DNA from: Actibacterium naphthalenivorans
GTDB taxonomy: Bacteria; Pseudomonadota; Alphaproteobacteria; Rhodobacterales; Rhodobacteraceae
DNA length: 64,000 nucleotides
Direction of reading: 5' to 3'
Assembly: GCF_014196965.1 (NCBI RefSeq)
Contig: NZ_JACIEQ010000001.1
Location: 186,001 to 250,000 of the forward strand
Part shown: positions 26,350-36,124 of the stretch, piece after piece
Layout: every line of letters starts with the position of its first letter
How positions within the stretch are numbered: the stretch's first letter is position 1
The notes under the pieces: model-generated
Seen by the model: only the letters and a program-made list of their open reading frames with translations
What the model was told of the DNA's origin: nothing
Databases searched by the model: none
Position numbers and translations under genes: made by a program

Positions 26350-28956
26350 ATGGCGATTTTCGACGTCAAGTTTTATGATGCGGACCCATCGGGTATCCTT
26401 TCGCGCAGCGTGGGGGCCACAGTCACATGGAGCGGCCCGGCCACGCCCGCAGGTGCCGCGACGATCACCGACAATGAATCGGGCGTCGGCGGCCAGACAC
26501 TGGATGACGATAGCGCCGGGCGCGAAGCCGCGACGGCCAGTGTCACCGTCAATGGCCTGACCTCCACCAACAGCACCGTCGATGCCGAACTCGTCTGGAC
26601 CCTGCGCGACACGGTGACCGGCCAGCAGTTCCAGGTGGCGCAGTTCCAGGTCGAAAACGGCGGAGCGTCGGGTTATTACACACTGTCGGAAATGCCGCTG
26701 GTCGCGGGGCGCGACTATGAGGTCATGGCCTATGACAGCAACCCCAACGCCTCATCTGGCGACATCGCCTTCAGCTATGCGGATTATGTCGAAAGCGACG
26801 GCGTCGTCGCGGGCAGCTCCGGCGACGATATCATCGACGCAGGCTATACCGGCGATCCCGAGAACGATCTGGTCGACGATGGCGTCGGGACCGGCGGCGC
26901 GGGAATGGGCGATACCATCGACGCGGGCGCGGGTGATGACACGGTTGCCGCCGGCGCCGGGGCGGATACGGTTTATGGCGGCGCGGGGCGCGATACGATC
27001 GACGGCGGCGCGGGCGATGACACGATCTATGGCGACGCGCCCGCCGCCACCGCGCAAAGCGAAGACCTGAACTGGGCGGCCGAGGGCAACGATGGCACCA
27101 GCGTGGCGGGCGGTTTCACCCAGTCCACCGGCCAGATGAACGTATCGGTCTCCACCGCGAGCGACGGCAACAACAGCCCGACCTTCCAGGTGGAAACCTC
27201 CGATACGGCCTATGTCGCTTCGGGCGAAAGCTTCGATCCCAATTCCAACCTCTATCTCTACGGCGCGGGCGACGCCGCGACCTCGACCACCACGCTGGAT
27301 TTTTCCGCAGCCGCCGGCAGCGGGCTGAGCGACGCCGTGGAAAACGTGCAGTTCCGCATCAACGACATCGATTCCTATGCCCGGAACCACCAGGACATCG
27401 TTACCGTCAGAGCCTATGGTGCGGATGGCAAACCCATCGCCGTTTCCATCGCGCCCAGCGGCGGCGACACCGTTTCCGGCGATACGGCCTCTGGCTACAC
27501 GATCACCGCCGACAGCTCCTATGACGATCCCGACAGCGCCAGCGGCTCGGCGCTGATCAGCATCGCCGGCCCCGTCGCCCGGATCGAGATCGCCTACCGC
27601 AACGGCATCACCCCGTCGGGCGGCAATGCCGGCACCCATGCGATCTGGGTCAGCGATGTCGAATTCCAGACGATGCCCGCCTCCGGCGATGATGACATCA
27701 TCGACGGCGGCACCGGTGACGACACGATCTTCGCCGGCGACGGCTCCGACACGATCACGTTCCAGGACGGGTTCGGCAGCGATACCGTGGCCGGCGGCGA
27801 AGGCGGCACCGACTACGACACACTGGATTTCTCGGCGCTCGGCGCGCCGGTGTCGGGCAGCTATGGCGGGGATGAGGCCGGCACGCTCGGCGATGGCACC
27901 AACAGCGTCAGCTTTTCGGAAATCGAACATCTGGTCCTGACCGATCTGGATGATACGGTCGATGCCTCCGCCGACAGCGCGGGCGTCGATATCGACGCGG
28001 GTGCCGGGGCGGATGTGATCTCCGGCGGATCGGGCGACGATGTAATCGACGGCGATGCCGGCGACGACACGATCGCCGGCGGCACCGGCGCCGATATCGT
28101 GGATGGCGGCACCGGGGACGATACGATCCATGTGGCCGAGGGCGACAGTGCCACCGGCGGCGATGGCGACGATACCTTCACCCTCACCGATCTGGACGAG
28201 GCCGGTTCCGCCGGTATCACCATCACCGGCGGCGAGGGCGCGGAAACGGCGGGCGACACGCTCGATTTCCAGGGGCTGATCGGCTTCAAGGACATCACCT
28301 ATACCAATACCGATGATGCCTCGGGCGGGCTCAGCGGGTTTGCGTCGCTGGCGGACGGGTCGGTGGTCAACTTCTCGGAAATCGAGACGATCATCATCTG
28401 TTTCGCGGCCGGCACCCACATCCTGACCCCGCGCGGCGAACGTCCGGTGGAAAGCCTGCGCCCCGGCGATCTGGTGATCACCGCCGACAGCGGGCTGCAG
28501 CGCGTGCGCTGGACCGGCCGGCGCGAGGTGCCCGCGCAGGGCAATCTTGCCCCGGTGCGCATCCGTCAGGGCGTTCTCGGCAACACCCGCGATCTGATCG
28601 TATCACCGCAGCACCGGATGCTGTGCACGGGTCATCGCGCCGAGCTTCTGTTCAGCCAGAACGAGGTTCTGGTACCCGCGCTGCACCTCGTCGATGGCAA
28701 GGATGTGCTGCGCGAGGCGGGCGGCACGGTGACCTATGTGCATATCCTGTTCGACCGGCACGAGGTCGTCTTTGCCGAAGGCGTGGCCAGCGAGAGCTTT
28801 CATCCCGGCCACATGGGGCTGGAAGGCATCGCCGATCCGGCCCGCGAAGAGCTGTTCGCGGTCTTCCCCGAGCTGCGCTCGAACATCGGATCTTATGGCC
28901 CGACCTCGCGCCTCGTGCTGCGAAAGCACGAAGCGCTGGCCCTGCGCGCGGCCTGA
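26350..28956 (+). CDS. Large RTX-type calcium-binding protein with C-terminal Hint domain
   Basis: The 868-residue protein has a layered structure. Residues 1-150 form a beta-rich N-terminal domain (MAIFDVKFYDADPSGIL). RTX nonapeptide repeats of the GGxGxDxUx type follow in three blocks: about 157-232 (GAGADTVYGGAGRDTIDGG), 440-480 and 547-610 (GGSGDDVIDGDAGDDTIAGG). A beta-sandwich-like domain (about 235-435) lies between the first two. The C-terminus is a Hint_2 domain beginning at C684 (CFAAGTHILTPRGERPVESL) with the block B histidine in VSPQHRM. Hint domains use the first Cys for self-cleavage. There is no classical signal peptide; RTX proteins leave by type I secretion, which needs no leader. 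The region is acidic and Asp/Gly-rich. The ATG at 26350 follows a GGAGA ribosome site. The 282 bases upstream have no other gene. Confidence 0.88.
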   Translation: MAIFDVKFYDADPSGILSRSVGATVTWSGPATPAGAATITDNESGVGGQTLDDDSAGREAATASVTVNGLTSTNSTVDAELVWTLRDTVTGQQFQVAQFQVENGGASGYYTLSEMPLVAGRDYEVMAYDSNPNASSGDIAFSYADYVESDGVVAGSSGDDIIDAGYTGDPENDLVDDGVGTGGAGMGDTIDAGAGDDTVAAGAGADTVYGGAGRDTIDGGAGDDTIYGDAPAATAQSEDLNWAAEGNDGTSVAGGFTQSTGQMNVSVSTASDGNNSPTFQVETSDTAYVASGESFDPNSNLYLYGAGDAATSTTTLDFSAAAGSGLSDAVENVQFRINDIDSYARNHQDIVTVRAYGADGKPIAVSIAPSGGDTVSGDTASGYTITADSSYDDPDSASGSALISIAGPVARIEIAYRNGITPSGGNAGTHAIWVSDVEFQTMPASGDDDIIDGGTGDDTIFAGDGSDTITFQDGFGSDTVAGGEGGTDYDTLDFSALGAPVSGSYGGDEAGTLGDGTNSVSFSEIEHLVLTDLDDTVDASADSAGVDIDAGAGADVISGGSGDDVIDGDAGDDTIAGGTGADIVDGGTGDDTIHVAEGDSATGGDGDDTFTLTDLDEAGSAGITITGGEGAETAGDTLDFQGLIGFKDITYTNTDDASGGLSGFASLADGSVVNFSEIETIIICFAAGTHILTPRGERPVESLRPGDLVITADSGLQRVRWTGRREVPAQGNLAPVRIRQGVLGNTRDLIVSPQHRMLCTGHRAELLFSQNEVLVPALHLVDGKDVLREAGGTVTYVHILFDRHEVVFAEGVASESFHPGHMGLEGIADPAREELFAVFPELRSNIGSYGPTSRLVLRKHEALALRAA

Positions 28957-28973
28957 GCCGGCGGGCGCGCCTG

Positions 28974-29411
28974 TCAGTAGATCCCGTTCGCCCGCTGCAC
29001 TTCGCGCACATAGGTGATGATGGCGCCGATCTCGGCGTCGGTCAGGCCCGGCACCGGGGGCATGTCGCCAAAGCGCCAGTGATGCGCCCGCGCGCCGTTG
29101 CGGGCGGCCATCAGGAATGACATGTCACCGTGATGACCGGGTTCATAGATCTTGTGGATCAGCGGCGGGGCAACCCCCGCCCGCCCGGCGGCGTTCACCC
29201 CGTGGCAGCTTGCGCATCTGGCATTGAACGCGGTTTCACCCAGCTTCGCCGTGGCGCTCAACTGTGCGGGAAGGGCAACCTCGACCATCGCGCGCCCTGC
29301 GGCGGCCTGCGCCGTTGGCGCGGCAACGCCCTGCCCCGCGAAAATTCCGTAGGCGCCAAGCCCGCCCAGCGCGATGACGGCAACAGCCGCCGCAACAAGT
29401 TTCGCGTTCAT
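28974..29411 (-). CDS. Secreted c-type cytochrome
   Basis: The 145-residue protein starts with a hydrophobic export segment (KLVAAAVAVIALGGLGAYGIF) and has one haem-attachment motif, CASCH (residues about 66-70, in FNARCASCHGVNAAG), so it is a monohaem class I cytochrome c, probably membrane-anchored or periplasmic. The likely axial methionine is in GDMPPVPGLTDAEIGAIITYVREVQ, the typical C-terminal helix of the family. An electron donor or acceptor cannot be identified. It is convergent with the RTX-Hint gene, 17 bases apart, and the next gene on its strand is 86 bases away. Confidence 0.9.
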   Translation of the reverse strand: MNAKLVAAAVAVIALGGLGAYGIFAGQGVAAPTAQAAAGRAMVEVALPAQLSATAKLGETAFNARCASCHGVNAAGRAGVAPPLIHKIYEPGHHGDMSFLMAARNGARAHHWRFGDMPPVPGLTDAEIGAIITYVREVQRANGIY

Positions 29412-29496
29412 GAAACCCTCCCTTTACGCCGGGAAGACCCTAAAGGTTCCAGTAAAGGTAAGGTCAAGTCACGGAAAGGTGAACCCGCCCGCCCGC

Positions 29497-30273
29497 TCAG
29501 GCGGTTTTCAGAACCGGCGCACGCCGGCATTCCGCCCATTGCCGCACCGCCTCGCCAAACGCCTCGAACAACGGGCGCGAGACCGGATCGCAGGCCGCGT
29601 TATATTCCGGGTGCCACTGCACCGACATGGTAAAGCCGGGCGCGTCTTTCACATAGATCGCTTCGGGCGTGCCATCGGGCGCATAGCCATCCACCACGAT
29701 CCGCGCGCCGGGGGTCTTGATCCCCTGCCCGTGCAGCGTGTTGGTCATCACCTCGGTCGCGCCGAACAGGCGGGCAAAGGGGCCGCCCTCGGAAAACCGT
29801 ACCATGTGGCGGAGGGCGAATTTCTCTTCCACCGTGCCATCCGGGGGCATCCGGTGGTTCATCCGGCCCGGCAACTCGCGGATTTCGGGGTAGAGCGTGC
29901 CGCCCATGGCCACGTTGACCTCCTGAAACCCGCGGCAGATACCCAGAAGCGGTTGGCCCCGCTCCACCAGCGCCCGGATCAGCGGCAGCGCGATCGAATC
30001 GCGGGCACGATCAAAGGCGCCATGCGCCTCGGTCGGGTCTTCGCCATATTCCTCGGGGTGGACGTTGGGCCGGCCGCCGGTGAAAAGGAACCCGTCGCAG
30101 GTTTCCAACAACTCCGCCACGGTGACAAAGCGCGGGTCGGCGGGGATAAGCAGCGGCATCGCACCCGAAACTTCGGCCACAGCCTCGGAATTCATCGCGC
30201 CGCCGGCGTGAACCTCGTAGCTGTCATTGATCAGATGCTGGTTTCCGATGATGCCGACAATGGGGCGCGCCAT
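29497..30273 (-). CDS. Gamma-glutamyl-gamma-aminobutyrate hydrolase-type peptidase C26
   Basis: The 258-residue protein is a class I amidotransferase-fold hydrolase of the PuuD/C26 type. The nucleophile elbow is LGICRGFQEVNVAMGG (catalytic Cys about residue 112) and the His-Glu pair is in SVQWHPEYN (about residues 226-234); an early conserved GFLFTGGRPNVHPEEYG marks the family. PuuD cleaves gamma-glutamyl-GABA in putrescine breakdown, but no other putrescine genes lie here. The ATG at 30273 (MARPIVGIIGN) is preferred to an upstream in-frame start. It is a single gene upstream of the cytochrome gene. Confidence 0.86.
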   Translation of the reverse strand: MARPIVGIIGNQHLINDSYEVHAGGAMNSEAVAEVSGAMPLLIPADPRFVTVAELLETCDGFLFTGGRPNVHPEEYGEDPTEAHGAFDRARDSIALPLIRALVERGQPLLGICRGFQEVNVAMGGTLYPEIRELPGRMNHRMPPDGTVEEKFALRHMVRFSEGGPFARLFGATEVMTNTLHGQGIKTPGARIVVDGYAPDGTPEAIYVKDAPGFTMSVQWHPEYNAACDPVSRPLFEAFGEAVRQWAECRRAPVLKTA

Positions 30274-30393
30274 ATTCGTCCTCTTATCCCGTTGCCACAA
30301 CAATATAGCGATCACGGGCCGGGGTGAAGAGGCACCGCGCCGCACATGACTTGTGCAGGGGCACCTGCCTGTTTTTTGATCAGCGCGCGCCGC

Positions 30394-30822
30394 TCAGGCG
30401 TCGCCCTCCAGACCCGCGGCGGCGATGCCGGCCAGACCGGCGATCGTGTCATTGTCCGACGTGTCGCCGGTGACCCCCACGGCGCCGACGACGGCGCCCT
30501 TGCCATCGCGCAGCAGAATGCCGCCGGGCACCGGCACCACCTTGCCGCCATAGGCACCGTTGACCGCCGCCATGAAATAGGCCTGCTGTTCGGCCCGCGC
30601 CATCTGCGCCTTGCCGCCCATGCCCAGCATCACCGCGCCAAAGGCCTTGCCCTCGGCGATCACGAACCGGCCGGGGCTGGCGCCATCCTCGCGTTCGAAG
30701 GCGATGACATGGCCCCCCGCATCCAGCACGACGACCGATAGCGGTTTCAGCGCCATCTCGCGGCCCTTCTCGAGCGTTTTGCGGATGATGGTGCGGGCTT
30801 TGCGCAGGGTAACGGATGCCAT
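30394..30822 (-). CDS. glcG: GlcG/HbpS-family heme-binding-like protein (DUF336)
   Basis: The 142-residue protein has the GlcG/DUF336 pattern: VVVLDAGGHVIAFEREDGASPG, KAFGAVMLGMGG and VPGGILLRDGKGAVVGAVGVTGDTSDNDT. Family members bind haem or corrinoids in some cases, and in E. coli glcG sits in the glycolate operon. Here it lies 29 bases after malate synthase G, on the same strand, giving the same glycolate/glyoxylate pairing. The symbol is by context and family, not by demonstrated function. Confidence 0.8.
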   Translation of the reverse strand: MASVTLRKARTIIRKTLEKGREMALKPLSVVVLDAGGHVIAFEREDGASPGRFVIAEGKAFGAVMLGMGGKAQMARAEQQAYFMAAVNGAYGGKVVPVPGGILLRDGKGAVVGAVGVTGDTSDNDTIAGLAGIAAAGLEGDA

Positions 30823-30851
30823 GTCGGATGTTCCTTTCGGTTTGCGGAAAT

Positions 30852-32999
30852 TCAGGTGCGGCGGCTGGATTTGAGCTGCAGGCGGCGCGTGTGCAGCACC
30901 GGTTCGGTATAGCCGGAGGGCTGCACCCGCCCCCGGAACACCAGATCGCAGGCCGCCTGAAACGCGACGCCATCAAACCCCGGCGCCATCGGCACATAGG
31001 CCGGATCACCCGCGTTCTGCCGATCCACCACCTCGGCCATCTTGTGCATGGCCTCCATCACCTGCGGGGCGCTGATCACATCGTGATGCAGCCAGTTCGC
31101 CAGCGCCTGGCTGGAAATGCGGCAGGTGGCGCGGTCTTCCATCAGGCCCACGTCGTGGATATCGGGCACCTTGGAACAGCCCACCCCCTGATCGACCCAG
31201 CGCACGACATAGCCCAGAATGCCCTGCGCGTTATTCTCGATCTCGGCGCGCAATTCGTCATCGCTCCAGTTGCGGCCCTCGGCCAGGGGCAGGGTCAGCA
31301 GATCGTCCAGCGTGCCGCGCGGCCCGCCGGCGGCGATCTCGTCCTGCCGGGCAAGGACGTTGACCTTGTGGTAATGGGTGGCGTGCAGCGTCGCCGCCGT
31401 CGGGCTGGGCACCCAGGCGCAGGTGGCCCCCGCCATCGGATGGCCGATCTTGGCGGCCAGCATGTCGGCCATCAGATCGGGCATGGCCCACATCCCCTTG
31501 CCGATCTGCGCCCGCCCCTTCAGCCCGCAGGCCAGCCCGATATCCACATTGCGATCTTCGTAAGAGCTGATCCATGGCTGCGATTTCATCTCGCCCTTGG
31601 GCACCATCGGCCCGGCCTCCATCGAGGTGTGGATCTCGTCGCCGGTCCGGTCGAGGAAACCGGTGTTGATGAAGGCCACCCGGTGTCTGGCGGCACGGAT
31701 GCATTCCTTGAGGTTGGCACTGGTGCGCCGCTCCTCATCCATGATGCCCAGCTTCACGGTATAGCGCGGCAGGCCCAGCGCGGCCTCGACACGGGTAAAG
31801 ATACGGTCGGCAAAGGCGACCTCTTCGGGCCCGTGCATCTTGGGCTTGACCACATAAACCGACCCGGTGACGGAATTGCGCGCACCGCCCGCCTTTTGCA
31901 GATCGTGCATGGCGATGAGCGTGGTCATCATCGCATCCATCAGCCCCTCGAAGGCCTCGTTGCCGTCGCGATCCAGAATCGCGGGCGTGGTCATCAGATG
32001 CCCCACGTTGCGCACCAGCATCAGCGCGCGGCCCTTCAGCGTGGCCGGGCCGCCATCGGGCGCGGTGAAGGCCACATCGCCGTTCAGCCGGCGGGTGATG
32101 GTGCCGCCGCCCTTGGCCACCTGCTCGGTCAGATCGCCCTTCATCAGGCCCAGCCAGTTGCGATAGGCCAGCGCCTTGTCCTCCCCGTCGACGGCGGCCA
32201 CGCTGTCTTCGCAATCCATGATAGACGACAGCGCCGCCTCCAGGATCACATCACTGATCCCGGCCGGGTCGGTCTTGCCCACCGGGGTGGACGGGTCGAT
32301 CACGATGCGGATATGCAGGTTGTTGTTTTGCAGGATCACCTCGTCGGGCGCGGCGGCGTCACCGATATGGCCCGCAAACTGCAACGGATCGGCCAGCGCG
32401 GCGCCCTTCAGCGCGCCATCCCCCACCGACAGCGCCGTGACATCGGCCCAGCTTGCCCCGCTCAGCGGCACGGCCTCGTCCAGAAACGCCTTGGCCCAGG
32501 CCACCACCCGCGCGCCCCGCGCCGGGTCATAGCCGCCGCCCGCAGGCAGATCGCCCAGCGCATCGGTGCCGTAAAGCGCATCATAGAGCGAGCCCCAGCG
32601 CGCATTGGCCGCGTTCAACGCGTAGCGTGCATTCATGATCGGCACCACGAGTTGCGGCCCGGGCTGCCGGGCGATCTCGGGGTCTGTGGGGCCGGTCTCC
32701 AGCGTGAAATCAGGGCCCTCGGGCAACAGATATCCGATCTGGCGCAAAAAGGTCGTATAGGCGGCATGGTCGTGCGGCTGGCCCGCACGGGCGGTATGCC
32801 AGGCGTCGATCTGTTCCTGCAGATCTTCGCGGCGCTCCAGCAGGGCGCGGTTTTCCGGCCCCAGGTCGTGGATCAGCGCCGACAGTTCCCTCCAGAACAC
32901 CGCGCCCGATACGCCGGTGCCCGGCAGCGCCTGCTCCTCGACAAACCGTGCAAGAGCGGCATCCACCTGAAGGCCGTCGCGTTCGCTGCGCATTTCCAT
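30852..32999 (-). CDS. glcB: Malate synthase G
   Basis: Malate synthase G condenses glyoxylate with acetyl-CoA to malate. The 715-residue protein has the isoform-G length (A forms are about 530) and the family sequence throughout: [35 protein letters not shown] as [17 protein letters not shown], the catalytic arginine region [15 protein letters not shown], and near the C-terminus [21 protein letters not shown], which holds the catalytic aspartate. The start is taken at the first ATG (32999; MEMRSERDG), with a second ATG two codons later. It is followed by glcG. A GGTAA-N7-TTACC inverted repeat sits about 80 bases upstream. Confidence 0.97.
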   Translation of the reverse strand: MEMRSERDGLQVDAALARFVEEQALPGTGVSGAVFWRELSALIHDLGPENRALLERREDLQEQIDAWHTARAGQPHDHAAYTTFLRQIGYLLPEGPDFTLETGPTDPEIARQPGPQLVVPIMNARYALNAANARWGSLYDALYGTDALGDLPAGGGYDPARGARVVAWAKAFLDEAVPLSGASWADVTALSVGDGALKGAALADPLQFAGHIGDAAAPDEVILQNNNLHIRIVIDPSTPVGKTDPAGISDVILEAALSSIMDCEDSVAAVDGEDKALAYRNWLGLMKGDLTEQVAKGGGTITRRLNGDVAFTAPDGGPATLKGRALMLVRNVGHLMTTPAILDRDGNEAFEGLMDAMMTTLIAMHDLQKAGGARNSVTGSVYVVKPKMHGPEEVAFADRIFTRVEAALGLPRYTVKLGIMDEERRTSANLKECIRAARHRVAFINTGFLDRTGDEIHTSMEAGPMVPKGEMKSQPWISSYEDRNVDIGLACGLKGRAQIGKGMWAMPDLMADMLAAKIGHPMAGATCAWVPSPTAATLHATHYHKVNVLARQDEIAAGGPRGTLDDLLTLPLAEGRNWSDDELRAEIENNAQGILGYVVRWVDQGVGCSKVPDIHDVGLMEDRATCRISSQALANWLHHDVISAPQVMEAMHKMAEVVDRQNAGDPAYVPMAPGFDGVAFQAACDLVFRGRVQPSGYTEPVLHTRRLQLKSSRRT

Positions 33000-33080
33000 C
33001 CGTGATCCTCCGTATCGCCGGTCACGCCGGCCCGCTGAGAACTACGCTTAGGAAACTTGTTTGCGATAGGCAACCAGTCC

Positions 33081-33097
33081 GGTAAAAACAACTTACC
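33081..33097. promoter_or_regulatory. Inverted repeat upstream of glcB (possible operator)
   Basis: GGTAA (33081-33085) and TTACC (33093-33097) are separated by 7 bases and lie 81 bases upstream of glcB in the AT-rich gap between it and the small gene before it. The spacing suits a dimeric regulator. No regulator gene is nearby, so this is only a candidate site. Confidence 0.3.
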
Positions 33098-33110
33098 AAT
33101 TTCGGGGGCG

Positions 33111-33335
33111 TTACTGCGGCTCTTCAACCGGGGCCGGTTCATCGGCCTGGATCTCTTCGCCGGTGCGCCCGTCGATGCGCACATCGGCCCCCTCGGGGCT
33201 ATCGACGCTGGCGGCCTCTTCGATGACCCACCACATGATAAGAACAAACCCGAACAGGGCGGTAAGCACGCTGCCCCACAGGGCGATACGGTGGCGCTTT
33301 TTCTGGGTTTCGACGTCGGTCTGAGGCGCGGACAT
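33111..33335 (-). CDS. Small single-pass membrane protein, unknown
   Basis: The 74-residue protein has a basic N-terminus (MSAPQTDVETQKKRHRI), one transmembrane helix (about residues 18-40, ALWGSVLTALFGFVLIMWWV) and an acidic C-terminal tail ending in EEIQADEPAPVEEPQ. By charge the N-terminus is cytoplasmic and the tail periplasmic. The ATG at 33335 has AGGAGG just upstream (33340-33347 region on the minus strand), a strong ribosome site that decides the start over longer readings. It is divergent from pepN and upstream of glcB; function unknown. Confidence 0.72.
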   Translation of the reverse strand: MSAPQTDVETQKKRHRIALWGSVLTALFGFVLIMWWVIEEAASVDSPEGADVRIDGRTGEEIQADEPAPVEEPQ

Positions 33336-33453
33336 GGAATGCTCCTCCTTCCCGCAAGGCGGACAAAAGACAATTCTGCTGGCGGTTGAACCCCGCCGCA
33401 CGGAACCCTAACGTCTGAACAGACCTGAAGTTCCCCTTTTCCCGGAGCATGTG

Positions 33454-36012
33454 ATGAAGAATACCAGCGCGCAGGCGGTTCACCTGTCGGATTACACCCC
33501 CCCGGCGTTTCTGATCGATCAGGTGGCGCTGACGTTCCGCCTGCATCCCACCGCCACGCGCGTGCTGTCGAAAATCGCCTTTCGCCCGAACCCCGCGGCC
33601 ACCGATCGCCGGTTCTTCCTGCACGGCGAACAGCTTCGCCTGATCGGCGCGCGGATCAATGGCGCCCCTGTCAGCCCCGAGATCACCGATACCGGGCTGA
33701 CCTGCGCTGTCCCCGACGGCCCCTTCACCTGGGAGGCCGAGGTCGAGATCGCGCCGGAAGAAAATACCGCGCTGGAAGGGCTTTACATGTCGAACGGCAT
33801 GTATTGCACGCAATGCGAGGCCGAGGGGTTCCGCAAAATCACCTTCTACCCCGACCGCCCCGACGTGATGGCCCCGTTCGATGTGCGGATCGAGGGCGCG
33901 GCGCCGGTGCTGTTGTCCAACGGCAACCCGGAGGCACGCGGCGAAGGCTGGGCGGAATGGCACGATCCGTGGCCGAAACCGGCCTATCTCTTCGCGCTCG
34001 TGGCCGGTGATCTCGTCTCGAAATCCGACGTTTTCACAACAGCTTCCGGCAAGAACGTGATGCTGAACATCTGGGTTCGGCCGGGGGATGAGGATAAATG
34101 CGCCTATGCACTGGATGCGCTGAAACGCTCGATGGTCTGGGACGAGCAGGTCTACGGGCGGGAATATGATCTCGACGTGTTCAACATCGTCGCCGTCGAT
34201 GATTTCAACATGGGCGCGATGGAGAACAAGGGGCTGAACATCTTCAACTCCAAATACGTGCTCGCCAGCCCCGAAACCGCCACCGACGACGATTTCGCCC
34301 GGATCGAGGCGATCATCGCCCATGAATACTTCCACAACTGGACAGGCAACCGCATCACCTGCCGCGACTGGTTCCAGCTTTGCCTCAAGGAAGGGCTGAC
34401 CGTGTTCCGCGATCAGCAATTCTCGGGCGACATGCGATCGCACGCGGTGAAGCGGATCGAGGATGTGCTGATGCTGCGCGCCCGCCAGTTCCGCGAGGAT
34501 AACGGCCCGCTGGCCCATCCGGTGCGCCCCGAGCGCTATGTCGAGATCAACAATTTCTACACCGCCACCGTTTACGAAAAAGGCGCCGAGCTGATCGGGA
34601 TGCTCAAGCGGCTGGTCGGCGACGATGGCTATGCCCGCGCGCTCGATCTCTATTTCGAACGGCACGATGGCGATGCCGCCACGATCGAGGATTGGCTGAA
34701 GGTGTTCGAGGATGCCACCGGCCGCGATCTGAGCCAGTTCAAGCGCTGGTACTCTCAATCGGGCACCCCGCGCCTGACGTTCACGGATGACTTCAACGAC
34801 GGGCGGTATACGCTTCATTTCAAACAGGAAACACCACCAACGCCCAGCCAGCCGGAAAAGGCGCCGCAGGTGATCCCCATCGCCGTGGGCCTGCTGAACC
34901 CCAATGGCGACGAAGTGCTGCCGACCACCATGCTGGAAATGACGGAGGCCGAGCAGAGCTTCAGCTTCGAGGGGCTCTCCACCCGGCCCGTTCCCTCGCT
35001 GCTGCGCGGGTTTTCGGCGCCGGTGATCGTGCAGCGCGACACCACCGCCGAAGAACGCGCCTTCCTGCTGGCACATGACACCGACCCGTTCAACAAGTGG
35101 GAGGCCGGCCGCACCCTCGCCAAAGATGTGCTGATGCGCATGGTGGCCGATGGCGCCGCCCCCGGCCCGGCCTATCTGGACGCGCTGCGCGCCATGGCCG
35201 GCGACGATGCGCTGGACCCCGCGTTCCGCGCGCTGGCGCTGCGCCTGCCGTCCGAGGATGACATGGCGCAATCGCTGTTCGACAGCGGCATCACCCCCGA
35301 TCCGCTGGCGATTCACGCCGCCTGCGAAAAGCTGAAAACCGCGGTCGCGCGGCACCTGTCGGATCTCTTGCCACGGCTCCACGATGCGATGGCCTGCCCC
35401 GGCCCCTACGCGCCGGATGCGCGCAACGCCGGCCGCCGGGCGCTGCGCCAGGCGGCGCTTGGCTACCTGTCGCGGCTGGACGGCGGCGCGCTGGCGGCGG
35501 CCCGCTATGCGGAAGCCGACAACATGACCGATCAGCTTGGCGCGCTGTCCTGCCTGCTCGAGATCGGCGAAGGCGCGGCCGAGGTCGCGGGATTTTTCCG
35601 GCAGTGGTCGGCGGATCGTCTGGTGATGGACAAATGGTTCGCGCTTCAGGCCGGGCTGGCCGCGCCGCACAAGGCGGCCTCGGTCGCCAGATCGCTGACC
35701 GAGCACCCGGATTTCGACTGGAAGAACCCCAACCGCTTTCGCGCGGTGATCGGCGCGCTGGCCACCAACGCGGCCGGGTTTCACGATCCTTCGGGCGCGT
35801 CTTACGATCTGGTCGCCGACTGGTTGATCCGGCTCGACGCGATCAACCCGCAGACCGCCGCCCGCATGTCGACCGCATTCGAGACCTGGGCGCGCTATGA
35901 CGCCGACCGCCAGGCGCTGATGCGGGGCGCGCTGGAGCGCATCGCCGCGCGCGACGGGCTGTCGCGCGACATGGGCGAGATGGTGGGCCGGATGCTGGGG
36001 GCGAAGGGATGA
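33454..36012 (+). CDS. pepN: Aminopeptidase N (M1 family)
   Basis: PepN is a broad-specificity zinc aminopeptidase of the cytoplasm that degrades peptides. The 852-residue protein has the exopeptidase motif GAMENKGLNIF (about residue 253), the zinc motif HEYFHNWTGNR (HExxH, about residue 288) with the third ligand Glu in LKEGLTVFRDQQFSG, and a long C-terminal helical domain. The length is close to E. coli PepN (870). ATG at 33454 is preferred to the GTG immediately before it, because the GGAG at 33444-33447 is then 6 bases away. It is followed by a hairpin and an acyltransferase gene. Confidence 0.97.
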   Translation: MKNTSAQAVHLSDYTPPAFLIDQVALTFRLHPTATRVLSKIAFRPNPAATDRRFFLHGEQLRLIGARINGAPVSPEITDTGLTCAVPDGPFTWEAEVEIAPEENTALEGLYMSNGMYCTQCEAEGFRKITFYPDRPDVMAPFDVRIEGAAPVLLSNGNPEARGEGWAEWHDPWPKPAYLFALVAGDLVSKSDVFTTASGKNVMLNIWVRPGDEDKCAYALDALKRSMVWDEQVYGREYDLDVFNIVAVDDFNMGAMENKGLNIFNSKYVLASPETATDDDFARIEAIIAHEYFHNWTGNRITCRDWFQLCLKEGLTVFRDQQFSGDMRSHAVKRIEDVLMLRARQFREDNGPLAHPVRPERYVEINNFYTATVYEKGAELIGMLKRLVGDDGYARALDLYFERHDGDAATIEDWLKVFEDATGRDLSQFKRWYSQSGTPRLTFTDDFNDGRYTLHFKQETPPTPSQPEKAPQVIPIAVGLLNPNGDEVLPTTMLEMTEAEQSFSFEGLSTRPVPSLLRGFSAPVIVQRDTTAEERAFLLAHDTDPFNKWEAGRTLAKDVLMRMVADGAAPGPAYLDALRAMAGDDALDPAFRALALRLPSEDDMAQSLFDSGITPDPLAIHAACEKLKTAVARHLSDLLPRLHDAMACPGPYAPDARNAGRRALRQAALGYLSRLDGGALAAARYAEADNMTDQLGALSCLLEIGEGAAEVAGFFRQWSADRLVMDKWFALQAGLAAPHKAASVARSLTEHPDFDWKNPNRFRAVIGALATNAAGFHDPSGASYDLVADWLIRLDAINPQTAARMSTAFETWARYDADRQALMRGALERIAARDGLSRDMGEMVGRMLGAKG

Positions 36013-36019
36013 CACCGCG

Positions 36020-36044
36020 GCACGAAACCGCCGGCTTTTCGTGC
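36020..36044 (+). terminator. Hairpin after pepN
   Basis: GCACGAAA (36020-36027) can pair with TTTCGTGC (36037-36044) over a 9-base loop, starting 8 bases after the pepN stop. The stem is good but no T-run follows, so it may be a mRNA 3' structure or a weak terminator before the acyltransferase gene. Confidence 0.4.
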
Positions 36045-36124
36045 AACGCCATTGGCGCGGAGCGCCGTGTAGGCTATGTGGTGGGGTGTCACATAAATTT
36101 CGCACCTTTGTGGTGACAAGGCTC

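Noticed and set aside
26820-28190. Periodic short repeats looking like a CRISPR or tandem array
   Set aside because: The periodicity is of the coding RTX nonapeptides (Gly/Asp codons), not direct repeats with spacers.
30816-33005. Long plus-strand open frame opposite glcB
   Set aside because: Malate synthase G on the minus strand is clear; the plus frame has no recognisable domain and biased composition.
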